A stretch of DNA of 64,000 bases. It comes from Bimuria novae-zelandiae CBS 107.79 (taxonomy: Eukaryota > Ascomycota > Dothideomycetes > Pleosporales > Didymosphaeriaceae). The notes below the pieces were generated by a model, which saw only the letters and a list, made by a program, of their open reading frames with translations, did no database searches and was not told where the DNA came from. Location of the stretch: the NCBI GenBank assembly GCA_010015655.1, contig ML976699.1:399003-463002 (forward strand), written 5' to 3'. Below are positions 46,651 through 56,395 of this stretch, in pieces. Numbering within the stretch: position 1 is the stretch's first letter; each line of letters opens with the position of its first letter. A program made the position numbers and the translations under genes.

Positions 46651-47882
46651 ATGGGCCTACTTGCGACCGTCTCCGTTGCCCTGGCTGCGGCTGCAACTAT
46701 CCATGCTGGATACAGCGCTGCAAGCAAATCTAAAGTCGTCTTATACTGGGGACAAAACTCTGCCGGCCAGCAGAGCACCCAGACACGTCTATCGGACTAT
46801 TGCGCAGGTGAGCCGGCCATCTTAGCAGTAATCTCCTCTGTACTAAGTTCTGACGGTACTTAGACCCCAATGTTGACGTAGGTTTCGGAACGTGGAGGTG
46901 CTGTGATGAATGACTGATTGCCTTGAAGGTTTTGTTGCTCTCGTTCCTGCTTCGATTCAGCGGTACTGGCGGGCAACCGGTGATGAACTTTGCGAATCAG
47001 GGGGATCGATGCACCCTGTTCCCAGGAATGGAGACTTTCCGCTGCCCAGAAATTGAGTGTGTCCTTTGTCTCTAACTCAACGTTCGAATCACTTCACTTC
47101 GCTGCACTTGTGTTGATACAGCGTCCGCCAACAATTACCACAGCACTAATTCGTCGATCAGAGCCGATATAAAAACCTGTCAAGCCCAAGGAAAGACCAT
47201 CATGCTTTCCATCGGCGGTGACTCCTATACCGAAGGTGGCTTCATCTCCGCTGCTGCGGCCACAGCTGGTGCAGAAAAGACTTGGGCGATGTTTGGCCCC
47301 GTTCAAGCTGGAAACAGCACTCTCCGGCCTTTCGGCACTGCAGTCCTGGACGGCTTGGACTTCGACTTCGAAGCCAACGTCTCCAACATGGCCACTTTCG
47401 GCAACCGTCTACACACTCTCATGAATGCCGCCGGTGGAAAGCAGTACTACCTCAGCGCCGCACCACAATGCCCCTACCCTGACTGGTACAACCAAGACAT
47501 CCTCAACAACGTCCCGATGGACTGGGTCAACGTCCAGTTCTATAACAATGGGTGCGGTGCCTCATCCTACGTCCCCGGTGCCACTGACCAGTGGAACTTC
47601 AACTTCAATCAATGGGACGCGTGGGCCAAGGCTTCGAAGAACCCCTCTGCGAAGGTGCTTCTCGGTATCCCTGCGAACACTGGAGCGGGAAGAGGATATC
47701 TTAGTCCGAGCGCGTTACAACCAGTTTTCCAGTACAGCGCGAAGTACTCGAGCTTTGGTGGCGTCATGATGTGGGATGCGAGCCAGGCTGGGACAAACCC
47801 TGGCTTCGTTGCCAGTGTGAAGAACTTGTTGAGAGGTCTGCGCAAGAGGGAAATGAAATGGGGTGATCGCAAGGAGGAGTGA
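46651..47882 (+). CDS. Secreted GH18 class III chitinase
   Basis: Four exons (46651-46807, 46864-46877, 46929-47056, 47162-47882) give 339 residues. The second exon is only 14 bases and supplies the DPNVD part of the strand DPNVDVLLLSFLL. A signal peptide (about residues 1-20, MGLLATVSVALAAAA) is followed directly by VVLYWGQNS, the first strand of the class III barrel. The GH18 catalytic motif DxxDxDxE is present as DGLDFDFE at residues 163-170, with the acid/base Glu at 170, and SIGG precedes it near 116-119. It hydrolyses beta-1,4-linked GlcNAc polymers outside the cell, in wall remodelling or nutrition. No chitin-binding or GPI segment follows. Exon joins were set by frame, GT-AG and family fit. 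The gene appears intact. Confidence 0.85.
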
Positions 47883-48067
47883 GTGCGACGCAAGAGTGTC
47901 ACTGGCTGGGAAGGTGTTTGGATGCTGATAGCACAAGCTTACTTCGTGCACATATTTTTCGGTTAACGCTGCCGATAGTGAGTTTATGTCCATAAATTGA
48001 GTATGCTTCCCAAGAATATCACAAAGTGACGACTCCATCACAGTGTTCTGCCTTAATGGAGCTACCA

Positions 48068-48188
48068 TGGGTAAAATCAAATAGTCTGTCTGTCAGCTCA
48101 CCTACACCGCTAGTGTTTTACCACCAAATTATAGGGGTAGCAAAGTGATGGATAAGTCACCTGACCGAATGACTATTTGATTTACCCA
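48068..48188. mobile_element. Candidate MITE (fold-back element, 121 bp)
   Basis: The ends are inverted repeats: the left end reads TGGGTAAAATCAAATAGTC and the right end is its complement with one A fewer. The interior is also partly self-complementary (a GTCAG-CTCACCT region against AGTCACCTGACC). It has no coding capacity. No clear target duplication is visible, so it is a candidate miniature element or a large hairpin. Confidence 0.5.
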
Positions 48189-48593
48189 GCGTACTGCTGG
48201 CTCAACTTGTTACATTATTATGGACAGGCAGGGACTCTGGGCTCCGAGCTTGCGTGCGAACTACTGTATGGTGGACCACTGCCATAACGGCCCGGCAAAG
48301 GGCCGTCTCAGCTCGGTCCGTATAGTATGCATCGTGCGTGCAAGGGGCCACCTAAGTCCCAGTTCGCTGGGAATTACAGTAATAACGTTATGCCTGGGCT
48401 ATACTCGCCCACGCGTTGATTGCACAGATGTAGAGTAAATACACATCCCTCACCACGTGTGCCACACTCGTATTCGGGACACGTAATGGATCGATGGCCT
48501 TGGTTTTGCTGACTTTCATCTCATTTGGGGAGACGAAGCTTGACTGAAAGCGGTTAGTGTAATTATAGCAACTAAACGCCCGGATCGTGCCAA

Positions 48594-48608
48594 GGCACCT
48601 GCGGTGCC
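48594..48608. other. Short GC-rich hairpin
   Basis: GGCACC-TGC-GGTGCC forms a perfect 6-bp stem, followed by the GC-rich stretch CCGCCTTCGGCTGCGCC. It could be a transcript-end structure or part of an unrecognised repeat. There is nothing more to say from one copy. Confidence 0.35.
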
Positions 48609-49788
48609 TCCCGCCTTCGGCTGCGCCTCACCTCACCAGTCCTCCACAGATGTATTTCAACCTCAGACTTCCGAGCGCATCCGTCATTAAGGCACATTTT
48701 ATGAATATAATTTTTTTATTTGTCAACATGAACTGCGATTACTATGGCGCGCTCAACCGCTGAACTTGCGGAACACCCGGGAAAAGGCCTCAGACGTCCT
48801 CTGTTCCGCTATCCTTTTTCGTCTCGGGATCAGCGATATACAGCCGCCCGCAAACAGCTCAGTCTCGCACGTTTTTCCCACCTGGAGTTGAACGGTTACA
48901 ATGGCCAATCAGCTCTCTGTGACCATCAGACTGGAGAGAGATACGCGGAGCTCTTGCATTCCACGAGAGACTACAAAGATCTGCCATGATCGCTCACGCA
49001 AGGTCTTGAAGCGTTTGCGCCACGGAGCGCCAGTCAGTAATTCCGTCCAATGACAGTCATACGATGACCCCTTCTTGATAACGGTGTCCGACTGCATATC
49101 GCATCTGGATTCAATTTTGGCGGAGGGTTTTCGCCGCCTCCGCAAATGCAATTTCGACCCTGGTACATGGAACGCCCCACACCGCATGCATCCTGGCCAC
49201 GACTGCAGTGGACGTGTGCACCTCATCCCAACCCTTTATTAGCAATCCTTGGATCGGCGCCGATGATCTCGACGCTCTCCGCAATGATCACACCCACCGT
49301 GACTGGCACTACTTTTTGTTCTACTAGCACAAGTCTCGATATCTCGATGGCGGGCTTTCCTGTACCCACCTTGGGTGTTCGACGTTGTAAAACTAGGCTG
49401 AATGGGGCAGGTCGACTCCCTACTTCATGCGTCTCTTCTCGAACTCTGCCTTTCGCTTAATCCGTCATTTCGGTGGCCTAGGAGTACCTGCATATTAGAT
49501 AATGAGGAGCAAGGCGAAGCTCACCTTGGCGACGCCCATGCTGCATCTTAATCTTAAGGCCTGCTGAGCTACCCTTGCACGTACCTCTCCCCACCTTCCT
49601 ATCTGGTCTTCCGCCTCGATCCCGGTATACAGGTCTCACCGAGGGTATCTGTATCGCTCGTGCTTTTGATTAATACCTTTCTCATCCGGTGTAGTCATGT
49701 AGGACGCCCCAGGCATAGTACGGCAAATCTTATGCGGACCATGTCGGCGCCATGACGCGCTGCGTCGCTTCTGCCGATCTCCCATGCA

Positions 49789-49795
49789 TATATAA
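49789..49795 (+). promoter_or_regulatory. TATA-like box of the subtilase gene
   Basis: TATATAA lies 136 bases upstream of the ATG at 49925, with the pyrimidine-rich TTTCG repeat between them. This fits a core promoter followed by a CT-rich leader. Confidence 0.4.
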
Positions 49796-49863
49796 CCGCG
49801 ATATAACTGCCACACTGAACCTTTTCCATCCAGCCCGGATCTTTGGGACTTTCGTTCGCTCTT

Positions 49864-49916
49864 TGTTTCGTTTCGTTTCGTTTCGTTCACTCTTTGTTTC
49901 GTTTTGTTTTGTTTCG
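49864..49916 (+). repeat. TTTCG/TTTTG pentanucleotide repeat in the 5' leader
   Basis: GTTTC/GTTTT units repeat about ten times with one interruption (ACTC). The run ends 9 bases before the subtilase ATG, so it is probably in the 5' untranslated region, where its length could vary between strains. Confidence 0.7.
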
Positions 49917-49924
49917 TCGTACTC

Positions 49925-52671
49925 ATGGTACATTGGAGCTCCCTCCTTCCCATTCTGGGGAGCGCATTCTCTCTCACTGCTGCTGCTCCCCCAGAAGAGC
50001 CCACAGCACAGGTGGTGCCTGGTGCTTACATCGTCGAATTAGCGGAAAACCATGTACGCAATTGGCCTCTTTGCTGTTTGATTGGCAGCTAATTCGTGCA
50101 GGACTCCGCTTCGTTCTACAACACGCTCGGAACCGACAAGGTTGCCGTGAAGCATCGCATGAAGCTCGACTACAAGTTGTTCAAAGGCACCTCGTTCCAA
50201 CTCCAGAACGTATCTGATGTGGATGATGCTGCGGCGAAGATTGCAAACATGGCTATGGTCAAGCAGATTTGGCCAGTTCGCATTTACCATATGCCCCAAG
50301 ACGAAGTTGTCTGGACAGGTCAGGATAAGAACTTGGCTCAAAGCGCGCTCCAGAAGCGACAAGCGGGCGGAAACACCACCGATACCTTCTCGACTCATGT
50401 CATGACGCAAGTCGACAAGCTTCATGCTCAGGGTATTACTGGAAAGGGCACCAAGATTGCGGTCATCGATTCGGGCATCGACTATCTACACCCTGCACTA
50501 GGCGGTGGCTTTGGTGAAGGTCACTTGGTATCTTACGGCACTGACTTAGTTGGAGATAACTACAGCGGCTTCAACACCCCTGTGCCGGATGACGACCCGA
50601 TCGACGAGTGCGCAGGCCACGGAAGTCACGTTGCTGGCATTGTCGCCGCTCAAGCCAATCCCTTCGGCTTCACGGGCGCCGCTCCCGACGTCACCCTTGG
50701 AGCATATAGAGTCTTCGGCTGTGACGGTCCTGCGAGTAACGATGTCCTGATCGCTGCGTACAACCAAGCTTTCGAAGACGGCAGCGATATCATCACTGCT
50801 TCAATTGGTGGAGCCTCAGGCTGGACGGAAGAGCCTTGGGCCGTTGCTGTATCGCGCATCGTTGACCAGGGTGTACCATGCATTCTCTCCGCTGGTAACA
50901 TCGGTAGCGAAGGCCTGTTCTATGCCAGCACGGCGGCGAACGGCAAGGGCATAACGGCAGTTGCTTCCATTGACAACATCCGGAACCCTCAGGTCATTAC
51001 GAACGCGACGTACAGCACGGGCAACTCGTCGACCAACTCGTCAACCGAATCTTTCGGATGGACTCCTGGTTCTCCTGCGAAGTGGGGCAATGTCAGCCTT
51101 CCATTGTGGAACATAAACAATGATCCCACCGATACCGCAAACGGTTGTGATCCATACCCGGCTGACACTCCCGATCTGTCCGAATACATTGTTCTGATTC
51201 ACAGAGGAACCTGCACCTTTGTCGAAAAGGTTACCAATGCCGTCAATGCCGGAGCCAAATATGTTCTGATATACAACAATGTCGAAGGGTGCGTACACAG
51301 AAAAACCAGCCCAATCATCCCGCGAGTTACTAATTGTTGAGCAGATTGTTCTCAGTTTCTGCCGCCGTTGATGGCGTTTTGGCCATAGGTGTGGTGACCA
51401 AAGAGACGGGTGAAGAGTGGGTTGCTGATTTGGCGGCTGGCATCACCGTCACCGTCAACATCATCGATCCCACTGTTGCTCCGATCGTTGTTACTCAACC
51501 GCCCAACACCGCCACCGGTGGATTCCTCAGCACCTACACATCCTGGGGCCCGACGTACGAGGTCGACATTAAGCCGCAGGTCGCAGCACCAGGTGGTCTG
51601 ATCCTCTCCACTTACCCGCGGGCTCTTGGCAGCTATGCTGTGCTCTCCGGTACTTCTATGGCTTGCCCGCTTGCTGCCGCTATCACCGCGTTAGTCGCTG
51701 AGGTTCGCGGTACCTTCGACCCGACGGAGCTTCAGAACGCCCTCTCCACGACTTCGAACCCTAACCTTTTCAACGATGGTGCAACCACATACCCTTACCT
51801 TGCTCCCGTCGCTCAGCAAGGCAGTGGCCTCATTCAGGCTTACGACGCCGCATACACGAAGACCGTCCTGAGTGTGTCTAGCATCTCCTTCAACGATACG
51901 GACAACCTCATTGAGACCACGAACTTCACCATTACGAACACTGGCACCGAAGATGTCACATATGGCATTGCCAACGTGGTTGCCGCTTCCGGTTACACTC
52001 TCGATAAGGGCACCATCTTGCCCATGCTTTTCCCCAATGAGTTAGTTACCGAGGGTGCTAAACTCTCCTTCAGCGAGGACAAGGTCACCGTCCCCGCCGG
52101 CAGCGAGGTCGCTGTCAGCGTCAGCGTTTCACCGCCCGCGCTCGATTCAGCCCGTCTCCCCGTATACAGCGGCTATATCACTCTCAATGGCACCAACGGC
52201 GACTCTCTGAGCCTCCCCTACCTCGGTGTCGTCGGCAGCATGCATGACGCGACCGTACTCGACACCAAACACACGTACATCACGAGGTCCAATGACACGT
52301 CTTCCAGCCCCCTCCCCGCCAACTCGACTTTCACCATCCCCTCCATGAACGGCACTGCGCCCAATGCCACCGCCGTGTTACCGGTAGCCGTAACTTACCT
52401 CGCGCTCGGCACTCCACTGCTCGACATCCAGATCCTGCCCACGGACGGCTACAACTCGTCATCGCTGGGCAGCATCTTCGGGTTCCCGACGTCGTACGTG
52501 CCACGTAAACAGTCGACGTGGACCTGGAATGGGCAGTTGGTGGACGGCTCGTTTGCGCCGGCCGGCACGTACAAGTTCGGCGTGAAGGCGCTGCACATCT
52601 TCGGCGATGCATCGAAGGAGAGCGAGTATGATACTGCCGAGACGGTGAGCTTTACGATTAAGTACTCGTAG
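49925..52671 (+). CDS. Secreted subtilisin-like serine protease (S8A) with PA insert
   Basis: Three exons (49925-50053, 50102-51288, 51345-52671) encode 880 residues. The introns are 48 and 56 bp (the second has a TTACTAAT-type branch site). The signal peptide is about residues 1-21. A propeptide/I9-like segment follows (VPGAYIVEL at 33-41), then the S8 domain with catalytic Asp166 (KIAVIDSGIDY), His216 (CAGHGSHVAG) and Ser543 (LSGTSMACP). A PA domain is inserted near 395-440 (LIHRGTCTFVEKVTNAVNAG), and the C-terminal half has Fn3-like beta domains with several N-glycosylation sites. The layout and size match the large fungal minor extracellular proteases related to bacterial Vpr. It degrades proteins outside the cell. 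All catalytic residues are present. The nearby unspliced stops are removed by the introns. Confidence 0.9.
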
Positions 52672-52793
52672 AGGTACGCATGGGGCGGATATATCCACGC
52701 TGCTTGATGCTTTAGGAATATAATTTCTATTTTCCATGCCTCTGTTCTTGAGTCTAGTGGTGTGTGATTTTCTGGCGATGCGGATAGCTACGT

Positions 52794-53373
52794 CTAACCC
52801 TTTGTGATGGCTACCCACGCCGGTTTGTGCTCGGGCATGTTCTCGAATGCTGGCTCGAGAATCTTGTCGAAGAGGCCGGCTTGGAGGAAGAGCATTGGCG
52901 AGTCGCGTGCTGGGGACGTGTACACTGGACTAGCCACCCGCAGTCAGCATCTGTACGACCTAATCTTGCTTCTCACGCGCGGGAGAAGAGGGAGGGGTGA
53001 ATTTACCTCCCGCAATTCCCGCAGAACGAGCGGTACATCCTGTTCCCGGTCAACGTGTCGCTGTCCTCGTATGTTTTGAGGGCGTTGCTAGGGTCGTTGA
53101 GGGTGATGGTGGAGCGGTCGAGTATGAAGACGATGGAGCAGGGACCGGAGCCGGCGCGGACGCAGTTGGAACTATGGGCGGGGTGTTGGTTTATCTTTTC
53201 TACTTGGGTACCGCGCTGTGGTGAGTCGCATGGGCACTTGTGCACCGTGGGGTGACAAGTTCAAGAAGATTAGAAGGTAGGAGGGGTTACCAGTAGCACA
53301 CGGCGCTCTTAGGTGGTATTTAATCCACCGTTACGGTGATGCGGGAGCAGTTGCAGCAGCCGGTGGTCGGCAT
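52794..53373 (-). pseudogene. GFA-domain (CENP-V/GFA zinc enzyme-like) gene with a nonsense codon
   Basis: Exons 53373-53291, 53171-53007 and 52929-52794 splice (introns of 119 and 77 bp) into 128 codons of a GFA-type zinc protein. The start is MPTTGCCNCSRITVTV with the first Cys pair, then CYCSNCVRAGSG across the first splice, corresponding to the CHCxxC zinc motif. YRSFCGNCGSPVYT across the second splice is the last Cys pair. The tail ends in KPAWVAITKG, usual for the family. Relatives bind zinc and include S-hydroxymethyl-glutathione-forming enzymes, but many are uncharacterised. Codon 18 is TAA (53322-53320) where the reading suggests CAA. An intron of about 27 bases would be needed to avoid it, which is too short. 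So it is a pseudogene by one CpA-to-TpA change, or a sequencing error. Confidence 0.7.
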
Positions 53374-53877
53374 ATTGCAGGGCGGGATTAATAGGGTTTA
53401 CTAGGAGGGAGAATGAGGGTCTTCACGTCCAAGAAAACTAGAAAATCGAAGGGTAGGAAAAACAGAACGGAGATTCATCTTGAGCGATTCATCATAGCGG
53501 GGTTGGACGATTGCCAGGGTACGGCCTCGGTATCTATCCCTGGAAATGGAGTCATGTGGGGACCTAGGATCTTGCGCTTCTCATTTGGGTTATGAGAGGA
53601 GTAAGTTTTCGTGTAGAGTGAGTGTGAAGGTCAAGCTTTCCGGCAAAGCTGCGCAGTCAAGTAGTAATCTGAGGCGCCGTCAGACGAATATTGCGGCTTG
53701 AACGAGGGGTACTACTCATGGTTCTCCGAAATTGAGTCTCGGACTAGCCCGGATACAGTTAGATTCGTTTATGTAACACTGTTTACGGTTATGTCACCTG
53801 TAAGAGCATTCACAGACTTTCAATCACGACCACTCTCCATACGCTCAAAGAACCGACTCTGCATCCGTAACTCAGTC
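53374..53877. other. Divergent intergenic region
   Basis: 504 bp between the GFA-like gene (minus) and the next gene (plus), so it probably holds both promoters. ORFs at 53413-53595 and 53698 onward are not protein-like. No clear TATA box is seen. Confidence 0.45.
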
Positions 53878-54400
53878 ATGGTAAGCTACAACATAAGAAA
53901 TTCCCTTTCCCGTGCGTCAATGACTAAACTTATCCCAGTCCCGCGACTCCAACGCAACCTACCTCCACTTCCACGCTTCCCACCACGCCGACCTCCTCGA
54001 AGACTTCACCCAGTCCAAGAACCAGCTTCCCGTCGAAGACATATACGTCCCGGACTATCTTCAACCGCTGAACCCCGAAGACGAAGACGACGTAGTGCCA
54101 GACCAGCACGCCGCATTCGGCATACAGCGCGCCACGCAGGCCAAAAAGAAGATCAATTGGCGCGATCTAGGGCTTGAGGAGCTAGCAAAGAGAGCGCCGG
54201 CCGATGGCACTACAACGAGTGCAAATGCTGGGCCTGCAGGCGCAGCGCCGCGTCGGACAGCGCTGCAAAACCGCGATGAGCCTGTGTCGCTGGCGCTGAG
54301 AAGGCGGCCTGGCGCAGGCACTGCGGCTGCAAGCATGAGCTTGCCTACTGGAGGCGCACAACCGAGTGCGGGAGGGGTCGGAAACGGGCTGCCTCGCTGA
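53878..54400 (+). CDS. Hypothetical protein with an ATG-only first exon
   Basis: I do not recognise the family. The model is an ATG at 53878-53880, directly followed by a 58-bp intron (donor GTAAGC, branch TGACTAAAC, acceptor TCCCAG), then exon 53939-54400, for 154 residues. The start is MSRDSNATYLHFHASHHADL. An acidic middle part (LNPEDEDDVVPDQ) and a Lys/Trp segment (KKKINWRDLGLEELAKR) follow, then an Ala/Gly/Pro-rich low-complexity tail. Without the intron, the frame upstream is closed by TGA at the branch site, so the intron is needed to reach an ATG. No signal peptide or membrane segment is present. An alternative is that translation starts further upstream in an exon I have not recognised. 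Confidence 0.6.
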
Positions 54401-54513
54401 AGCGCACCGATGCACTACGAATCGCACGGTGACACCCGATCGCATCACGGTCACAATGAGGAACACCAGAACAGAATACCAAAAACGCGTGCATTGTCAT
54501 TCCCACGACATAA

Positions 54514-54858
54514 CTACGACACCTCGATTATCCCACCTTTGACTACAGTCCCAACAACAAAATCCGCCGTTTGATTCATAAAGTTCGGCATATCCGCCAG
54601 CAGCGGGGCTATCTGCTCTGCGTCCGCGTAGGCTCTCTGCCACCCTTCCATCGTCTTAAACCGCAGAGCAACAATAACCGCATACTCGGAGTCGGCAGGC
54701 GCCTCGGTAACAGTGGCGCCCAGCAGGCCGTGTGACGCCCACGCCTTCTTGGTCATGGGTATATGCGTTTGGAGGTAGTCCATGTCAAACTTGGAGCCCG
54801 GCGCGCACTTGTATATTATGTTTACGACGACTTCGTAGGCGAGGGGTGAGGCGGCCAT
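54514..54858 (-). CDS. EthD-domain protein (dimeric alpha/beta barrel)
   Basis: An intronless 114-residue protein. It matches the EthD family layout: a first beta strand (YEVVVNIIYKC), the acidic/aromatic PGSKFDMDYLQTHIPM segment with the conserved H-P/M site, a middle ALRFKTMEGWQRAYAD helix, and a closing FVVGTVV strand. EthD proteins are small ferredoxin-like dimers found near monooxygenases and polyketide or aromatic-degradation genes, and their own reaction is usually unknown. It lies tail to tail with the gene ending at 54400. The start ATG is at 54858-54856. No other pathway gene is next to it, so its substrate cannot be guessed. Confidence 0.85.
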   Translation of the reverse strand: MAASPLAYEVVVNIIYKCAPGSKFDMDYLQTHIPMTKKAWASHGLLGATVTEAPADSEYAVIVALRFKTMEGWQRAYADAEQIAPLLADMPNFMNQTADFVVGTVVKGGIIEVS

Positions 54859-55687
54859 GTTGAAGTGTCATCGTTTTGCCTGTTTGGATCAGCATAAGGA
54901 CCTGACTACATGACTTGGAGGAGGTGGCAGGTACCTCTGGAAAGTTCTATATGTGGGAATTGGTGATGTCGTAGTTGTAGAAGCTTGAAAGATGGCAGGG
55001 TCCTCGCTCTTATGTATTACCACGGAGCATCTACATACGGAAACTCCCGAGAGCCCACGGACCGCCGGGCTCCGAAAGTGCGACTATACATCTCACATCA
55101 GTTCACCACCGGCCCTGCTTTTTCTACTTTCGCAATGTCGCGAATTTCTTCCTTGGATCACCCTACATGACCCGCAATCGATTGTCAAAGTGGGCTAGTG
55201 GAATCCTACCTAAGCGTGGTGTTCCGCCGTCGGAGTGCCGAGAGCCGATTTGCTTTATTGACTTTTTGAGCACAGTGTTCTTACATAGGGTGAGTTTATA
55301 TATGAGCCTTACTTGTGCTGTTTATGTTGGGACCCTTTTTGCACGTTTTGCTTCTATGTGCGGATATCGTTCCTCCCTTGAGAGTTCGCGCTTGGACGTT
55401 GTACACGATAGACGAGTCATCCTAATTGGTATAGTTAATTATTAGTTGTTGTTCTTGTATATACTGAAAAAGGAAGGGACATGGCTTTCATCAACACGGC
55501 AAATAACCACGGCAAACTAACCTGCTTTATATAAAAATAGCATACCCCTCTGTCTACTAACTTTAGTTCTAGCTCCGCCATCAAAAATCCCATTCCACCT
55601 AGCCCAATACCACTCAACGAAAGAAACAAATCACACCGATCTCCCGTACCACACCATATCCTTCCTTAAAGATAACAGTACTACACC
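54859..55687. other. Intergenic region
   Basis: This is the upstream region of the EthD gene followed by plain intergenic DNA. ORFs at 54985-55198 and 55167-55445 (plus) and 55435-55629 (minus) have no family resemblance. Nothing else is seen. Confidence 0.45.
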
Positions 55688-55882
55688 ATGTGCACATGGT
55701 ACCGCGTATACTTCCAACACTGCAGCCACGCAAGCGGACCCACCCGCATAGTCAATTGCCGCGCTCGTCTGAAGAGCCAGCGCTGCGGGAAAGTACGGGA
55801 TAGATATACGTCCGCTTTTGAATGCATTTGCTGGGCGTGTATGAGGGAAAAGAGGAGGGATACGGGATACGCTGAGCTGTAA
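55688..55882 (+). CDS. Small Cys-rich hypothetical protein
   Basis: A 64-residue frame begins MCTWYRVYFQHCSHASG and contains seven Cys, ending with a basic tail (MREKRRDTGYAEL). Fungal genomes hold many small intracellular proteins that start MC-x-aromatic and space Cys/His in this way, so it may be genuine. There is no signal peptide, so it is not a typical secreted effector. The ATG follows CACC, a good context. The alternative is a chance ORF. Confidence 0.45.
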   Translation: MCTWYRVYFQHCSHASGPTRIVNCRARLKSQRCGKVRDRYTSAFECICWACMREKRRDTGYAEL

Positions 55883-56395
55883 AGCTGATTGAGGATGAAG
55901 GGGCTACCTACAGCAGCGTCACTGAGTGGCTCTCAAGGCGATGCGTGGAGCCGTGTATGAGTTTTCTGCTGCGAATCTGAGAGGTTTTGATGGAGAGGAG
56001 TAGGTGATCGATTTCCGAGACAGAGGCGATGAATGAAGACGACGCAGAGCATACACGTAGTAACTCTACCACCTATATTTCCCGCCAAAACTGCAATTCC
56101 CGACTCCCCTATTAACCCCCTCGACTACCAAACTCTACCGAAGATGAATAGCTAACTAGCCACCAAATCCATTTTTGCTAACTCAAATTCCGAATAGTAT
56201 GTGTCCTATTCTCTACCGCACATTCACAGGATGCAACCACCCAGCGCCACCCGATGCGGGTGCGGAATGGCCGACGCGCGGGGTTTTGCCAGAGGTGTAA
56301 ACCAGTATTCCTCATGTGCTATGCCGCATAAGCCGTATCTATTTTTCAAATACTTCTATAATACCATGGCAGCCATCAGTTCCGTCAGCGTGAGC
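55883..56395. other. Intergenic region downstream of the HET gene
   Basis: Between the small Cys-rich frame and the stop codon of the minus-strand HET gene. There is no gene-like signal. The 56201-56665 plus-strand ORF runs into the HET gene antisense and is a shadow. Confidence 0.45.

Larger units (their letters stand above)
47883..49924. other. Intergenic region between chitinase and subtilase genes
   Basis: Two kb without a convincing gene. It holds a 121-bp fold-back element (48068-48188), a GC hairpin (48594-48608), an AT-rich spot near 48700-48730, a TATA-like box at 49789-49795 and a TTTCG-type simple repeat at 49864-49916. ORFs at 48744-48989 (plus), 48909-49226 (minus) and 49146-49460 (plus) overlap one another and show no domain. 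Confidence 0.5.

Noticed and set aside
53295..53325. Tiny intron that would remove the TAA of the GFA gene
   Set aside because: The only GT-AG pair spans about 27 bases, well below the roughly 45-base minimum seen elsewhere in the window.
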